64,000 bases of DNA from Pseudomonadota bacterium (GCA_021838635.1 JAKCDC010000001.1:186001-250000); one strand, 5' to 3'; counted from the first letter of the stretch, positions 47,154-55,750 are shown. Notes: generated by a model from the sequence alone, not told the origin. A program made the numbers and translations.

Positions 47154-48170
47154 ATGCTAGCGACTGTCCTGCACGGTCCCCGTGACGTGCGCTACGAGCA
47201 GGTCGATGAGCCAAGCATCATTCTGCCCACCGATGCCATCATCAAACTGTCGGCCACGTGCGTCTGTGGCTCAGACCTATGGCCCTACCGGGGACTGCAG
47301 CCGATGGACGGCCCAATGCACATGGGCCATGAATACTGCGGCGTCGTGACCGAGGTTGGCCGCGAGGTCAAGACGGTCAAGCCGGGCCAATTCGTCGTCG
47401 GGTCGTTCTGCCTCTCGGACAACACGTGCCCGCACTGCCAATACGGCTTCCAGTCCTCGTGCGTGCAGCGGGAGTTCATGAGCGGCGCCCAGGCGCCCTA
47501 TGCGCGCGTGCCGTTGGCCGATGGCACGCTGGTGCCGACCGCGGCGGTCCCGTCCGAGGATCTGATACCGAGCTTGCTGGCGGCCTCGGACGTGCTCGGC
47601 ACCGGCTGGTACGCGGCGGACGCGGCGCGGGTCAAGCAGGGATCGACGGTGGCGGTAGTCGGCGACGGCGCGGTGGGCCTGATGGGCGTCCTGTCGGCCA
47701 AGCAGATGGGTGCGGAGCGAATCATCGTCATGAGCCGCCATCGGCGCCGCCAGGAATTGGCTCTCGAATACGGTGCCACCGATATCGTGTCGGCCCGTGG
47801 CGAAGAAGGTGTGGCACAGATCAAAGCGCTGACCCACGGCATCGGGGCTGACTCGGTGCTCGAATGTGTGGGTACCCAGGAATCCATGAGCCAAGCGATC
47901 CGAAGCACGCGCCCTGGCGGCGTTGTCGGCTACGTCGGTGTGCCTCATGGGGTCGAGTTGAGTGGTCAATCGCTGTTCTTCTCCCAGATCGGAATGCTGG
48001 GGGGACCTGCCCCCGTACGACGGTTCCTGCCGCATTTGCTGGACTTGGTGTTGAACCGCTCGATCAACCCGGAGAAGGTGTTCGATCTGCAGATTCCGCT
48101 ATCCGATGTGGCCGAAGGCTATCGCGCCATGGATGAGCGCCGCGCCATCAAGACCTTGCTTCGGGTGTAA
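47154..48170 (+). CDS. Zinc-dependent alcohol dehydrogenase
   Basis: A 338-residue MDR-family dehydrogenase. Catalytic zinc ligands: Cys in CVCGSDLWPY and His-Glu in GHEYCGVV. Structural zinc cysteines cluster in NTCPHCQYGFQSSC, although one of the usual four is shifted. The NAD-binding loop is VVGDGAVGLMGV. It oxidises an alcohol or reduces an aldehyde; the neighbours suggest a role in aromatic or terpenoid detoxification, an inference. 85 nt after the cupin gene. Confidence 0.92.
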   Translation: MLATVLHGPRDVRYEQVDEPSIILPTDAIIKLSATCVCGSDLWPYRGLQPMDGPMHMGHEYCGVVTEVGREVKTVKPGQFVVGSFCLSDNTCPHCQYGFQSSCVQREFMSGAQAPYARVPLADGTLVPTAAVPSEDLIPSLLAASDVLGTGWYAADAARVKQGSTVAVVGDGAVGLMGVLSAKQMGAERIIVMSRHRRRQELALEYGATDIVSARGEEGVAQIKALTHGIGADSVLECVGTQESMSQAIRSTRPGGVVGYVGVPHGVELSGQSLFFSQIGMLGGPAPVRRFLPHLLDLVLNRSINPEKVFDLQIPLSDVAEGYRAMDERRAIKTLLRV

Positions 48171-48209
48171 TGCCGTGCAGCGATCGTCCCAGAATCGAGG
48201 TGACGTGTC

Positions 48210-48557
48210 ATGAAAGAAGAACCCACCACTGCACGAAATTCCTTCGGAGACATCGCGCCTCATCTGGCGGAAATCACAGACAAAGTGCTCTTCGGAGACG
48301 TATGGGATCGGACGGACCTTTCGCCACGCGATCGTAGCCTGGTCACGATCACAAGCCTCGTCTCGCTGTATCGCACCAACGAAATGCCGTTCCACTTGAA
48401 GAAGGGGCTCGAAAACGGCCTCACCCCCGAGGAGATCATCGCAACGGTAACGCACCTGGCGTTCTACGCGGGTTGGCCGGCGGCGATGACCGCGCTGCAG
48501 ATCGCACGCAGAGTTCTCGACGAAGCGCGCCGGTCCACCGCCCCGAAGGGACTCTGA
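48210..48557 (+). CDS. Carboxymuconolactone decarboxylase family protein
   Basis: A 115-residue helical protein with the CMD core LSPRDRSLVTITSLVSLYRTNEMPFHLKKGLENG followed by LTPEEIIATVTHLAFYAGWPAAM. It lacks the CxxC of AhpD-type peroxidases, so a peroxidase role is unlikely. It ends the LysR-controlled cassette, 39 nt after the dehydrogenase. Function within the cassette is unknown. Confidence 0.9.
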   Translation: MKEEPTTARNSFGDIAPHLAEITDKVLFGDVWDRTDLSPRDRSLVTITSLVSLYRTNEMPFHLKKGLENGLTPEEIIATVTHLAFYAGWPAAMTALQIARRVLDEARRSTAPKGL

Positions 48558-48891
48558 TCGACCCAGGGTGATCGCGGCCGGGCGGCCCCGGCGCCTCGAT
48601 TTCGAAATCGCAATTCGGCGTTCCTGATGTCTATCCGCATGACGGAGCTAAAGATTGAGGTGCTGCGCCGTGCACACCGCGAAAATCCGGCAGTCACTGA
48701 AGGAATTTCAGGGTGATGTGCCTGCATGCTGGATCGCCCTCGGTTGCCGAGCCAGATACAATGTGGACTCAAATGCAGCGGTATTGCTGCTCTGACCGGC
48801 CTGCGACAGAGTGGAGGACCTACGCTGAGCGACAGATGGTGCCGAGCGGATGAGTTTGTGCCGTCAAGGTGGACGCGATGCTTCAGTTCGA
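48558..48891. other. 334-bp 3'-3' gap
   Basis: Between the CMD gene and the convergent hipA. No gene, repeat or clear terminator hairpin was recognised. Confidence 0.4.
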
Positions 48892-50112
48892 TTAGATCGC
48901 TGCACGTTCAATCTGCTTGTCGATTGCTTCGCGGAGTTCCGCGGGCAACAAATCCCTGGCAACGTAATCACGCCAGGCATCCACGATGTGGGCCGATGTT
49001 TCCTGCGCAATCGTCCATAGTTGGTGGACCGGCAGACCGGCCTTTTCGGCGAAACGGCGCACCTGATCGGGCATGATGCGGCCGATGTTCTTCTCGCCAC
49101 CGAAGTTGAGTGCCAGATTGTCTCTCGGGAGATACGGAACCGTTGACACCAGATCATAGGCGGGTGACAGAATGGGAGCCCGGCTGTCTAGGTAAAGTAG
49201 GGTCCAGTTCTTCAGGTGCATGTCACCATTGCCGGTCAGCACTGTGAAGACCAACCGCCGCATGAATTCGTGCACAGCGGCTTCACCCGCCTCGGCGGCA
49301 AGTACGGCGGCGATATTGGCGTAATTGCGCCCTTTATACTTGTCGTCGGGATAGGTGCCGAACACTTGGGCGAAGTCTTCCATGTGCACGCGGATACCGT
49401 CTGCCGTGCGGTCGAAACGGCGGATGGCCAGTGCCTGACCGGGTACGCGGTTGATGTCTTCCGGCAGGCCGGCGATCTGCTCGAGCGGCAGCAGGCGGAC
49501 TTCGGGCACATTGATCCCGATGCTGCGCGCAAGCTCCATCATCGCGTATTCGTTTTCCGCGATCGCCGGATAATGGGGCGACGGCAGCTTAACGATCCAG
49601 GAACCACCGACACCGCTGGCCGGTATGGTCAGGTGTCCTTTGCCATTCACCAAGGCGGAGAATTTCATCTGCACGCCTGCCAGCGAGAATTTCAGAAGGG
49701 CAGTAGCGTCATTCGTACCGGCGTCCTTTTCGACGTTCGGCCGCGGCGCCCATGTGTCGTCGAGCTGTTCGACCGTGACAGCGCCGGGCAGATCAGCGCC
49801 CAACTGCCAGAGGAGGATGAATTCCTGTCCGGGCTTCACGTCCGCTCTAGCAGCCAGGTAATCGCGCAAGGCACCTTCGGGCAGCAGATTGGAAAAAAAG
49901 GCCGGCAGACGCATCGCTGTCGGTTTAACCGTCGTCACCAACCCAGAGGCGCCCTTATAGGACAAGCTTAGCGTCGGGCGGTTAGTGTCCTCGACATAGG
50001 CTTCATCGAAGGCAAAGAGGTATCTGTCGCCGGAAAGGCGATTGATGACGCCGATCCGTTTGCCGTGAAGGAGAACGGCGAGCGCGGCCGGCAGTTTGGT
50101 GGCGCCGCTCAT
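48892..50112 (-). CDS. hipA: HipA-family serine/threonine kinase toxin
   Basis: A 406-residue HipA. The N-terminal domain has LLHGKRIGVINRLSGDRYLFAFDEAY and LLPEGALRDYLAAR. The kinase core has FSLAGVQMKFSALV (P-loop-like), the catalytic loop GNGDMHLKNW and the metal-binding SPAYDLVST. HipA kinases phosphorylate glutamyl-tRNA synthetase or other targets and induce dormancy. The start overlaps hipB by 4 nt and lies downstream of it, the standard antitoxin-first order. Catalytic residues look intact, so the toxin is probably active. Confidence 0.92.
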   Translation of the reverse strand: MSGATKLPAALAVLLHGKRIGVINRLSGDRYLFAFDEAYVEDTNRPTLSLSYKGASGLVTTVKPTAMRLPAFFSNLLPEGALRDYLAARADVKPGQEFILLWQLGADLPGAVTVEQLDDTWAPRPNVEKDAGTNDATALLKFSLAGVQMKFSALVNGKGHLTIPASGVGGSWIVKLPSPHYPAIAENEYAMMELARSIGINVPEVRLLPLEQIAGLPEDINRVPGQALAIRRFDRTADGIRVHMEDFAQVFGTYPDDKYKGRNYANIAAVLAAEAGEAAVHEFMRRLVFTVLTGNGDMHLKNWTLLYLDSRAPILSPAYDLVSTVPYLPRDNLALNFGGEKNIGRIMPDQVRRFAEKAGLPVHQLWTIAQETSAHIVDAWRDYVARDLLPAELREAIDKQIERAAI

Positions 50113-50447
50113 GATGCGTCACCGTCCTCCTCGGCGTCGGCAGCATAGAGGGGGCGTTCGTCGGCTTTGCCCACGTGGCTGTCACGCACTAAGGCGTTGA
50201 CGGCAGGAACGAGGGACTGCGGCACCAGAACCAGATCCATGCCGAGTACCCGCACCAGATCGAGCAGGGTATCGAAGCGCGGCACAATGCGGCCCGTCTC
50301 GATCCCGGAGATATGGGTCTGGGGAAGGCCCGCGTGCTTTCCGACCTCGGTCTGGCTCCAGCCGCGGCGAAGGCGGGCCGCCTTAAGCTCCCGGCTGATG
50401 GTTTCCGGAAGGCGGTTCATGCGGAGCGACTTGATATGCGACTTCAT
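50109..50447 (-). CDS. hipB: HipB-type XRE antitoxin
   Basis: A 112-residue protein with an XRE helix-turn-helix (LRRGWSQTEVGKHAGLPQTHISGIETGRIVPRFDTLLDLVRVLGM) and an acidic C-terminal tail (ADAEEDGDAS) of the type that protrudes from HipB dimers. It should neutralise HipA and repress the operon. The ATG at 50447 has a GGGA 5 nt upstream and a near-consensus promoter just before it. Confidence 0.9.
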   Translation of the reverse strand: MKSHIKSLRMNRLPETISRELKAARLRRGWSQTEVGKHAGLPQTHISGIETGRIVPRFDTLLDLVRVLGMDLVLVPQSLVPAVNALVRDSHVGKADERPLYAADAEEDGDAS

Positions 50448-50468
50448 CTGATTCCCAATTTAACAAGC

Positions 50469-50497
50469 AATATCGCATATACGTCAGCGCCTATCAA
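50469..50497 (-). promoter_or_regulatory. Predicted hipBA promoter
   Basis: On the minus strand TTGATA (50492-50497), 17 bp, and GATATT (50469-50474) match sigma-70 boxes at 5/6 and 4/6, giving a leader of about 15 nt. The surrounding AT-rich DNA has partial dyads (CGCATATACG) that could be HipB operators, but no consensus pair is clear. Confidence 0.55.
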
Positions 50498-50777
50498 TAT
50501 GTGAATTGAGCTAAATGATTGTAGAATAGCTAGAAATACATATGAGAATAGCAGTGGCCTGATGGCGAGGCGGTCTCGCTCGAGGGGGTATTCCCCCAAT
50601 ACTCGAGGTGAGTTCGGTCCCGATCTGTTTTGAGGGGAGGGTGATTATTTTTCAGTGAATGCCGGGGCGTCCCATGAGTGGCCGCCTTCGGGAAACCCTG
50701 CTCTCCTGCTGACTGACCGGCCACGACCCAGAGTGGAAGTGGAGAATTGCAATGCGTCGAACCACCGGCTGGAGCAG
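50498..50777. other. Intergenic region with a GC hairpin
   Basis: Between the hipBA promoter and the ydeI remnant. CTCGAG repeats flank GGGGGTATTCCCCC (about 50579-50605), which could fold. No gene recognised. Confidence 0.35.
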
Positions 50778-51284
50778 TCAGTGAAATTTCTCGCCGCGCG
50801 CGAGCATCTCGATCATCAGCTTTATGCGCTTGATCTTTGTCTCTGAGCGCTTTGCTGTTTGCAACCGGTAGGCAATCGAATACAGATTGGCCTTGTCGAG
50901 CGTCGCGTAGAACTGCTTTGCCTTGGCATTACGTGCGAGCTCCTTGACGAACTCCGGGGGCACCGTTGCGTTGGCGGGAGAATCGTACGCACTGGTCCAG
51001 CGCCCGTCGGCTTTGGCTGCTTCTACCTCCTTGAGACCTGCAGGCGTCATTTGGCCTCCCTGGATAAGCCGATCCACATGTGCAACATTTATCTTGGACC
51101 AACCGCTTCTCGCCCTGCGCGGAGTGAATTTCTGCACCCAGGAGATTGCGTCAAACGGCAGCTTCTGGCCATCTATCCAACCGAAACACAGCGCTTGGTC
51201 AAGCGCCTCGGCATACGTGACCGAGGGAACACCAGAATTTTTCTTGTAAATTCGCAGGAGCAGGTTACGGGCCCTCGTATTGCC
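50778..51284 (-). pseudogene. YdeI/OmdA-like protein, 5'-truncated
   Basis: The frame codes from about 51284 for RNLLLRIYKKNSGVPSVTYA, then EALDQALCFGWIDGQKL and QKFTPRRARSGWSKINVAHVDRLIQ, to a normal C-terminus at 50778. This is the body of YdeI, a family linked to peptide and bacteriocin resistance. Upstream it hits an in-frame TGA (51285-51287) before the usual N-terminal 20-25 residues, and an IS-like element begins 19 bp beyond. A short form could start at a GTG (51137) inside the frame, but it would lack the first half of the domain. I call it a pseudogene. Confidence 0.7.
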
Positions 51285-51305
51285 TCACATAATTCTGTTA
51301 CCGGC

Positions 51306-51542
51306 TGCGTCATCAGTGATGTTACCGGAGACATCTTCCCGTTCGCTCTTGGCCGGGTTGCAACCGGCAAAAGAGGAACGTCAGCCTGCCGCCAAAGGCG
51401 GCCGGTTCCGCCCGGGCCGTGTGCATCACATTCATGCCCATGGACACCTCCGCAGGTGACGGGGCGACATGATGCAGCTCCGGCCGCTGGTAGCATTTCA
51501 GGTGAGGCAACGATCCCAGCCGGTAACATTTTGAGTGACGCA
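51306..51542. mobile_element. 237-bp IS-like element with terminal inverted repeats
   Basis: Reading inward, both ends begin TGCGTCA and continue to ATGTTACCGG with 6-7 variable bases between (left 51306-51329, right 51520-51542). TGTTACCGG recurs just outside the left end. TG-started ends with multiple internal repeats recall the IS21 family, but no transposase is encoded; only a short frame is present. No target duplication is visible. It may be a MITE-like derivative or a solo remnant. Confidence 0.5.
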
Positions 51543-51658
51543 ATGCGAGGGGTTACGGGTTCGGGCGTGCGTCCAGCACCATCATATGACCGCCCCTGGC
51601 TGGTTGCGGAAGCTCCGAGTCATCGTCGGTCTCAGGTCGTTGGTTGATGATGAGTTGA

Positions 51659-51792
51659 GGGATGGCTATCGCAGTCTCTGATTCGCACTTGAAATTTGCG
51701 GCCGGGGCCATGTGCGACTGTGGGCGCGAATGTTGAAGTGAGGCCCGGAAATCCGCGGCAATGACCCGGGCGAGCCCGAACGGGCTCTGGCC
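51659..51792. repeat. Diverged extension of the tRNA-linked repeat (left copy)
   Basis: This stretch aligns at roughly three quarters identity with 56363-56488, including GCAG(T/C)CTCTGATTCGCACTT and a short palindrome of the type AGCCCGAACGGGCT. It is contiguous with the 99-bp near-identical repeat that follows. Confidence 0.65.
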
Positions 51793-51891
51793 ATGGAATT
51801 TCCCCAGCCATCAGAAATTTACCGCTGCTGCTGTTGCCGCAGGTTGCCGTGCATCGCCTGGGAATGGAGCGGGTGATGGGAATCGAACCCA
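51793..51891. repeat. Attachment-site-like direct repeat with tRNA-Gly 3' end (left copy)
   Basis: 99 bp identical at 98 positions to 56489-56587. Its last 27 bp (51865-51891) are the CCA end, acceptor strand and T-arm part of tRNA-Gly(CCC) on the minus strand; beyond that the tRNA body is missing. This is the signature of a distal att site left by integration at the 3' end of a tRNA gene. Confidence 0.85.
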
Positions 51892-52036
51892 TAGACTTCT
51901 CGAGAAGAATCATTATCTTAGACGCTTCTGGACATGTAAGTGCGATTCAAGTGCGAGATTTCGCGCTACGTGGGGCGCTCTGAGGCAGAGTAGGGCAATT
52001 GACGGAAAGAACGTTTTGGGCTTGTGGTTGCTACTG

Positions 52037-53338
52037 CTACGGCCCGAGAAGTGATGCAGGGACGACTGCGACACCGTCCTGCCGCCGGTATGCGTGCTTG
52101 CCGGTCGTAATGACCACCATGTCCATCAGGATGGTGCCGAGCTGCTCACGGAGCCAAAGCAGATGGTTCACGTCCGCGTCTGTCACGTCCGCACTCGTCT
52201 TGACCTCAAGTGCGAGTACGCGCTGATCCGCTGTCTCAACGATTAGGTCGATCTCACGGCGTCCGTCGTAGGTGCGGCAGTGGTAAACCCGCGCTTCGGC
52301 GGCCTGTGCATAGACACGGACGGATTGAGTTACGAGCGCCTCGAACATCTGACCGAGGAGCGTTCCGTCTCGGGGTGGGGCATCCGTCTGCGATACCGTC
52401 ACGAGTTTCGCGCCCGTTGCGATGCCGCCGAGTAATGCCCCGGCATCTACGCCGAGCAGTCGTGCCGCCAGTGCGGGATCAGCCAAGTGATGCTTCGGAG
52501 CCTGGGTGAGGCGTCTCAAGTGGTTCTTCGTCGGTACCCAGCCGGGAACTTGATCGAGAATCCAGAGTTGCTCAAGTACGTCGCGGTAGGCGATGACCGT
52601 GGTCTTCGCCGGGACCTCCTCATCGCCAACCGAGGCGGCGTTGCGAATTTTCTCCAGCGACGTGGTGGTAGCTGTGGCCGCCGCGAAAGCCGCCATCCAG
52701 CGGCGGAGGGTCTGCGGCCGTCGCACAGCATGCCCCTGCGCTTCGAAGTCACGATCAACAAGTCGGTCGAGGTAACCGTCCAGCTGTGCACGCAGCGCCC
52801 GGCCCGACAAGCTGCGAATGCCTGGGAATCCTGAGACGATGATTTCGTGAGCATAATCTGCGAGACCGAAGCTTGTCCGACCGTCGGGTGTCTCTCGTGC
52901 ACCGCTAAGCAGGTTGGAGAGGCTGACGGTTGGCCTGTCCAGGCCACGCTCGGCCAGGCTGAGCGGTCGCATCCGGATTCGTACGATACGACCCGCTCCA
53001 GAGTGGCTCGGTGGTTTTGTGGGCGTTGCAGAGCCTGCGAGGATAAACCGACCCGGGGTCGGATCCCGATCGACTGCGTCGCGCACGGCGTCCCAAATCG
53101 CCGGCACATGCTGCCACTCATCCAGCAGGATGGGCGCCGGATCCTTGAGCAACACGGTCGGGTCCGCAGTCGCGATGGATCTGATTTCAGACACATCCAG
53201 GCGGTGAACAGTGCGGGCGCGGCGTTCGGCGGTCGCCGTTTTGCCCACCGCTTTGGGTCCTTCGATCGCGATGGCCGCGAGCTGAACGACGAGTTCATCG
53301 AGCTCACTGTCGACGATTCGCTGCGAGTAATCGGTCAT
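52037..53338 (-). CDS. DUF4143-type AAA+ ATPase
   Basis: A 433-residue protein. Walker A is GPKAVGKT (27-34), Walker B is PAPILLDEWQHVP near 75, and a sensor-like FILAGSATPT follows. The C-terminal DUF4143 part contains RVYHCRTYDGRREIDLIVETADQRVLALEVKTSADV, a PD-(D/E)xK-like D...ExK pattern. Such proteins are common on islands and their role is unknown. The ATG at 53338 fits the family start (TDYSQRIVDSELDEL). It lies alone inside the tRNA-Gly-flanked segment. Confidence 0.88.
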   Translation of the reverse strand: MTDYSQRIVDSELDELVVQLAAIAIEGPKAVGKTATAERRARTVHRLDVSEIRSIATADPTVLLKDPAPILLDEWQHVPAIWDAVRDAVDRDPTPGRFILAGSATPTKPPSHSGAGRIVRIRMRPLSLAERGLDRPTVSLSNLLSGARETPDGRTSFGLADYAHEIIVSGFPGIRSLSGRALRAQLDGYLDRLVDRDFEAQGHAVRRPQTLRRWMAAFAAATATTTSLEKIRNAASVGDEEVPAKTTVIAYRDVLEQLWILDQVPGWVPTKNHLRRLTQAPKHHLADPALAARLLGVDAGALLGGIATGAKLVTVSQTDAPPRDGTLLGQMFEALVTQSVRVYAQAAEARVYHCRTYDGRREIDLIVETADQRVLALEVKTSADVTDADVNHLLWLREQLGTILMDMVVITTGKHAYRRQDGVAVVPASLLGP

Positions 53339-53728
53339 GCGTGGTGGCCTGCGTGCCTTGCCGATAAGAATACCAGTCACCCGCACATAAGGCTACCGCA
53401 CAACCGATTTATCCGCTACCGTTTAACCGCGATGCGCGATCTGCTTCAACCGAATGCAGAGCGATGAGGGCGGTACACCTTTTGGCCTAGCCGAGGGATG
53501 AATGGGGAATGGGATCCCTTGTGGCGTGGGGTGCGCCCGTTGTGCCTTGATCCGACACAGCCGGGTCACCGCGCCAAACACTCCAAGCCCGCGACCACGT
53601 AATCATCCATCGGCGTTGACGTGCCCGCGGCAAATTCCGTCCGCATGTCAAAGCCGGAGGAATTCGACCGTCTCCAAAGCCTTAAGGACTGCCGAAACTC
53701 TCGTGCAGCAGCCTCCAAAATCCATCTC
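53339..53728. other. 390-bp intergenic region
   Basis: Between the DUF4143 start and the BlaI promoter. Only short frames; nothing recognised. It presumably holds the promoter of the minus-strand ATPase gene. Confidence 0.4.
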
Positions 53729-53785
53729 CTAATGAATTAGTTGACAGCCAAAGGTGAGTCGGCCATGATTCCTAAAGATTTAGGA
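53729..53785 (+). promoter_or_regulatory. blaI promoter with two BlaI-type operators
   Basis: TTGACA (53741-53746), 17 bp, CATGAT (53764-53769). Two dyads share the core CTAA(A/T)GA(A/T)TTAG: CTAATGAATTAG (53729-53740) directly before the -35 box and TCCTAAAGATTTAGGA (53770-53785) directly after the -10 box, just before the blaI ATG at 53794. Operators that bracket the promoter of a BlaI gene strongly suggest autorepression. The core differs from the TACA/TGTA operators of staphylococcal BlaI/MecI. Confidence 0.8.
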
Positions 53786-53793
53786 GTCATGAC

Positions 53794-54168
53794 ATGAGCA
53801 AGACGCTGACAGACCGGGAGTCCGACATCATGCGCGTCCTCTGGGACCGCGGGGCCTGTCGCGTCAGCGATGTGCGCCACCATCTCAAGGACGTCTTGGC
53901 GCACAACACAGTCCTGACGATGCTCGGGATCTTGGAAGAGAAAGGTTTCGTGCGCCGCGAAGCGCAAGGGCGAGGACACGTCTATTTTGCAATCGTCCCT
54001 GAGAAGGAGGCGCGACACAGCGCCGTGCGACATTTGGTTGGAAAGTTCTTCCGCGGCTCCTCGGAGCTTCTCATCACACATCTGGTTTCGGATCAGCATC
54101 TGAGCGCAGCGCAGATCGAACGCCTGCGGACCCTCTTGCAGGATGCGGGCGACGAGGAGCAGCCGTGA
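53794..54168 (+). CDS. BlaI/MecI-family repressor
   Basis: A 124-residue winged-helix repressor with SKTLTDRESDIMRVLWDRGACRVSDVRHHLKDVLAHNTVLTMLGILEEKGFVRRE and the typical LVGKFFRGSSELLITHLV dimerisation tail. In this family a membrane M56 sensor cleaves the repressor on signal, here proposed for the gene that overlaps it (TGATG). No beta-lactamase gene is in the window, so the regulated output is unknown. GAGTC lies upstream of the ATG. Confidence 0.93.
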   Translation: MSKTLTDRESDIMRVLWDRGACRVSDVRHHLKDVLAHNTVLTMLGILEEKGFVRREAQGRGHVYFAIVPEKEARHSAVRHLVGKFFRGSSELLITHLVSDQHLSAAQIERLRTLLQDAGDEEQP

Positions 54169-55118
54169 TGCTGATTTGGCCCGCCTACCTCGTGATGATA
54201 TTGGCGATCATCAGCGGCTCTGCGTTGGCTGTGGAGCGCATCGGGCGCTCCTACGGCTTCGAGACGCGATGGACGTGGGCCGCGGCACTAGCGGTCTCGT
54301 TAACTTTACCGCTCGCTCTATCATCGATGCTGAAGCGACCCGCAATGGTCGTCACGACGAGCGCGTCGCAGTAAAAAGCCGTAGCAGGCAACTATCGAGC
54401 CGATGCACGCTTGGCGCCCGTCGCTTCACCGGCCCTCACCCTTGCCGGTTCTGTGTCGCAACGATTCGACTCTGCTCTGGAAGTCGCTTGGCTGATAAGT
54501 TCGTTTGCGGTCACGGTGACGCTGCTTGGGGGACTGTGGTATGGCGACAGACGACGTCGTCACTGGAAGAAGTCATCCATCGGCCACACCGCGATCCTGG
54601 TGGCAAGGGATACAGGGCCGGCGACAGTTGGACTCCTGCATCCGCAAATCGTCATCCCCGAATGGCTGCTCGCAGCGGCTCCCGGCGAACTCGAACTGGT
54701 TATTGCGCATGAACGGAGACACATTGAAGCGCGCGATAACCTACTGCTGACTTTCGGGCTGGGATTGGCAACCCTGATGCCGTGGAACGCCATCCTATGG
54801 TGGCAGGTGCGCCGCCTGCGTCTCGCGATCGAAGTGGACTGCGATAGTCGTGTGTTGCGCGGCAGTCCCGACGTGCGGCGTTATGCGAAAGCTCTGGTTG
54901 CCGTGAGCCTGCGACGGTCCGCGTGTCTCGTTGGACTGTCTGCTGCACCCCGGTCGATCTCTTCCATTGAGCGGAGGCTCCATATCATGAGTACACCCAA
55001 AGTGCGCGGTTGGAGAGCGAGCAGTGCTGCACTTGCAGTATTGGCGGTCGGCGTCGTTGCGACGTGTTTCCTGATCACGCGCCGGCCATACCGCTCGCAA
55101 GAGCAGGCATGGGGGTAA
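54168..55118 (+). pseudogene. M56 (BlaR1-like) membrane peptidase with an in-frame stop
   Basis: One open frame of about 316 codons is broken only by a TAA at 54372-54374, after TSASQ. Before it are two membrane segments (LIWPAYLVMILAIISGSALA, WAAALAVSLTLPLALSS). After it the frame continues with LEVAWLISSFAVTVTLLGGLW, the zinc site IAHERRHIEARDN (HExxH) and a last membrane helix SAALAVLAVGVVATCFLI. At the 3' end a run of five G (55111-55115) precedes the stop, and one extra G would fuse it to the following DUF3471-like frame. A TTG at 54411 could start the zinc-containing part alone. Decay is the likeliest reading; stop readthrough is not excluded. Confidence 0.75.
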
Positions 55119-55750
55119 ACGTTGTGCCAGCGAGTGTCCAGCGCTACGTCGGTAGCTACAGAATGTCCTCGATCAGTGTGATGCGCATCGAACTGCAAAA
55201 GGGTCAGCTGTTCGCACTTTCTTCGGGGACGCCACCGCAGAAATTGACCAGGCTGTCCTCGCACCGGTATCGCTTCGGACGCTACGATGCGTACGTCCGG
55301 TTCGCAGTGAATTCCGCCGGGCAGGTCAACGGGCTCGTATTTCAGCAGAATGGCGCTGTAACCGAAGCGCCCCGCATTGGTGGCGGCGGAGTCGATGCCG
55401 TCAAGAAATTGGTCGCTGAGCGCGTGCATGCGCAGACCGCAACGCTTGGAAGCGCGTCGGCACTGCGTCATCTCATTCGCAGTATCCAGTCAGGTAAACC
55501 GGATTACTCGGAATTGAGCCCCCAGCTCGCGGCAGGGACCCGAGCGTTGCTGCACCATTTGCAGGCGAAGTTGACGCCGCTGGGCGCACTGCGTTCGGTC
55601 GACTTCCTGGGCGTGAACTCATTGGGCTGGGATCGGTACGTCGTCCACCTTCAACACGGCACAGCGGATGTCGATATAGCGCTGGATGCCTATGGAATCG
55701 TCGTGGGCGCCGGAATCACGCATCTCCGAGAGGATAGTCGCCCGCTCTGA
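55109..55750 (+). CDS. DUF3471-like domain protein, probable C-terminal part of the M56 sensor
   Basis: A 213-residue product if translated from ATG 55109, which overlaps the M56 stop by 10 nt. It reads PASVQRYVGSYRMSSISVMRIELQKGQLFALSSGTPPQKL followed by SHRYRFGRYDAYVRFAVNSAGQVNGLVFQQNG, a DUF3471-type beta domain usually found in the periplasm at the end of M56 or beta-lactamase-like proteins. It has no signal peptide, which argues that it was once continuous with the upstream membrane protein through the G-run. It may still be translated by coupling. Confidence 0.6.
   Translation: MGVNVVPASVQRYVGSYRMSSISVMRIELQKGQLFALSSGTPPQKLTRLSSHRYRFGRYDAYVRFAVNSAGQVNGLVFQQNGAVTEAPRIGGGGVDAVKKLVAERVHAQTATLGSASALRHLIRSIQSGKPDYSELSPQLAAGTRALLHHLQAKLTPLGALRSVDFLGVNSLGWDRYVVHLQHGTADVDIALDAYGIVVGAGITHLREDSRPL

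Noticed and set aside
50579-50605. GGGGGTATTCCCCC hairpin with flanking CTCGAG as a rho-independent terminator
   Set aside because: No U-run follows on either strand and no gene ends there; function cannot be supported.
51865-51891. Second tRNA-Gly gene at the left repeat
   Set aside because: Only the CCA end, acceptor 3' strand and part of the T-arm are present; the D-arm, anticodon arm and 5' half are missing, so it is an att remnant.
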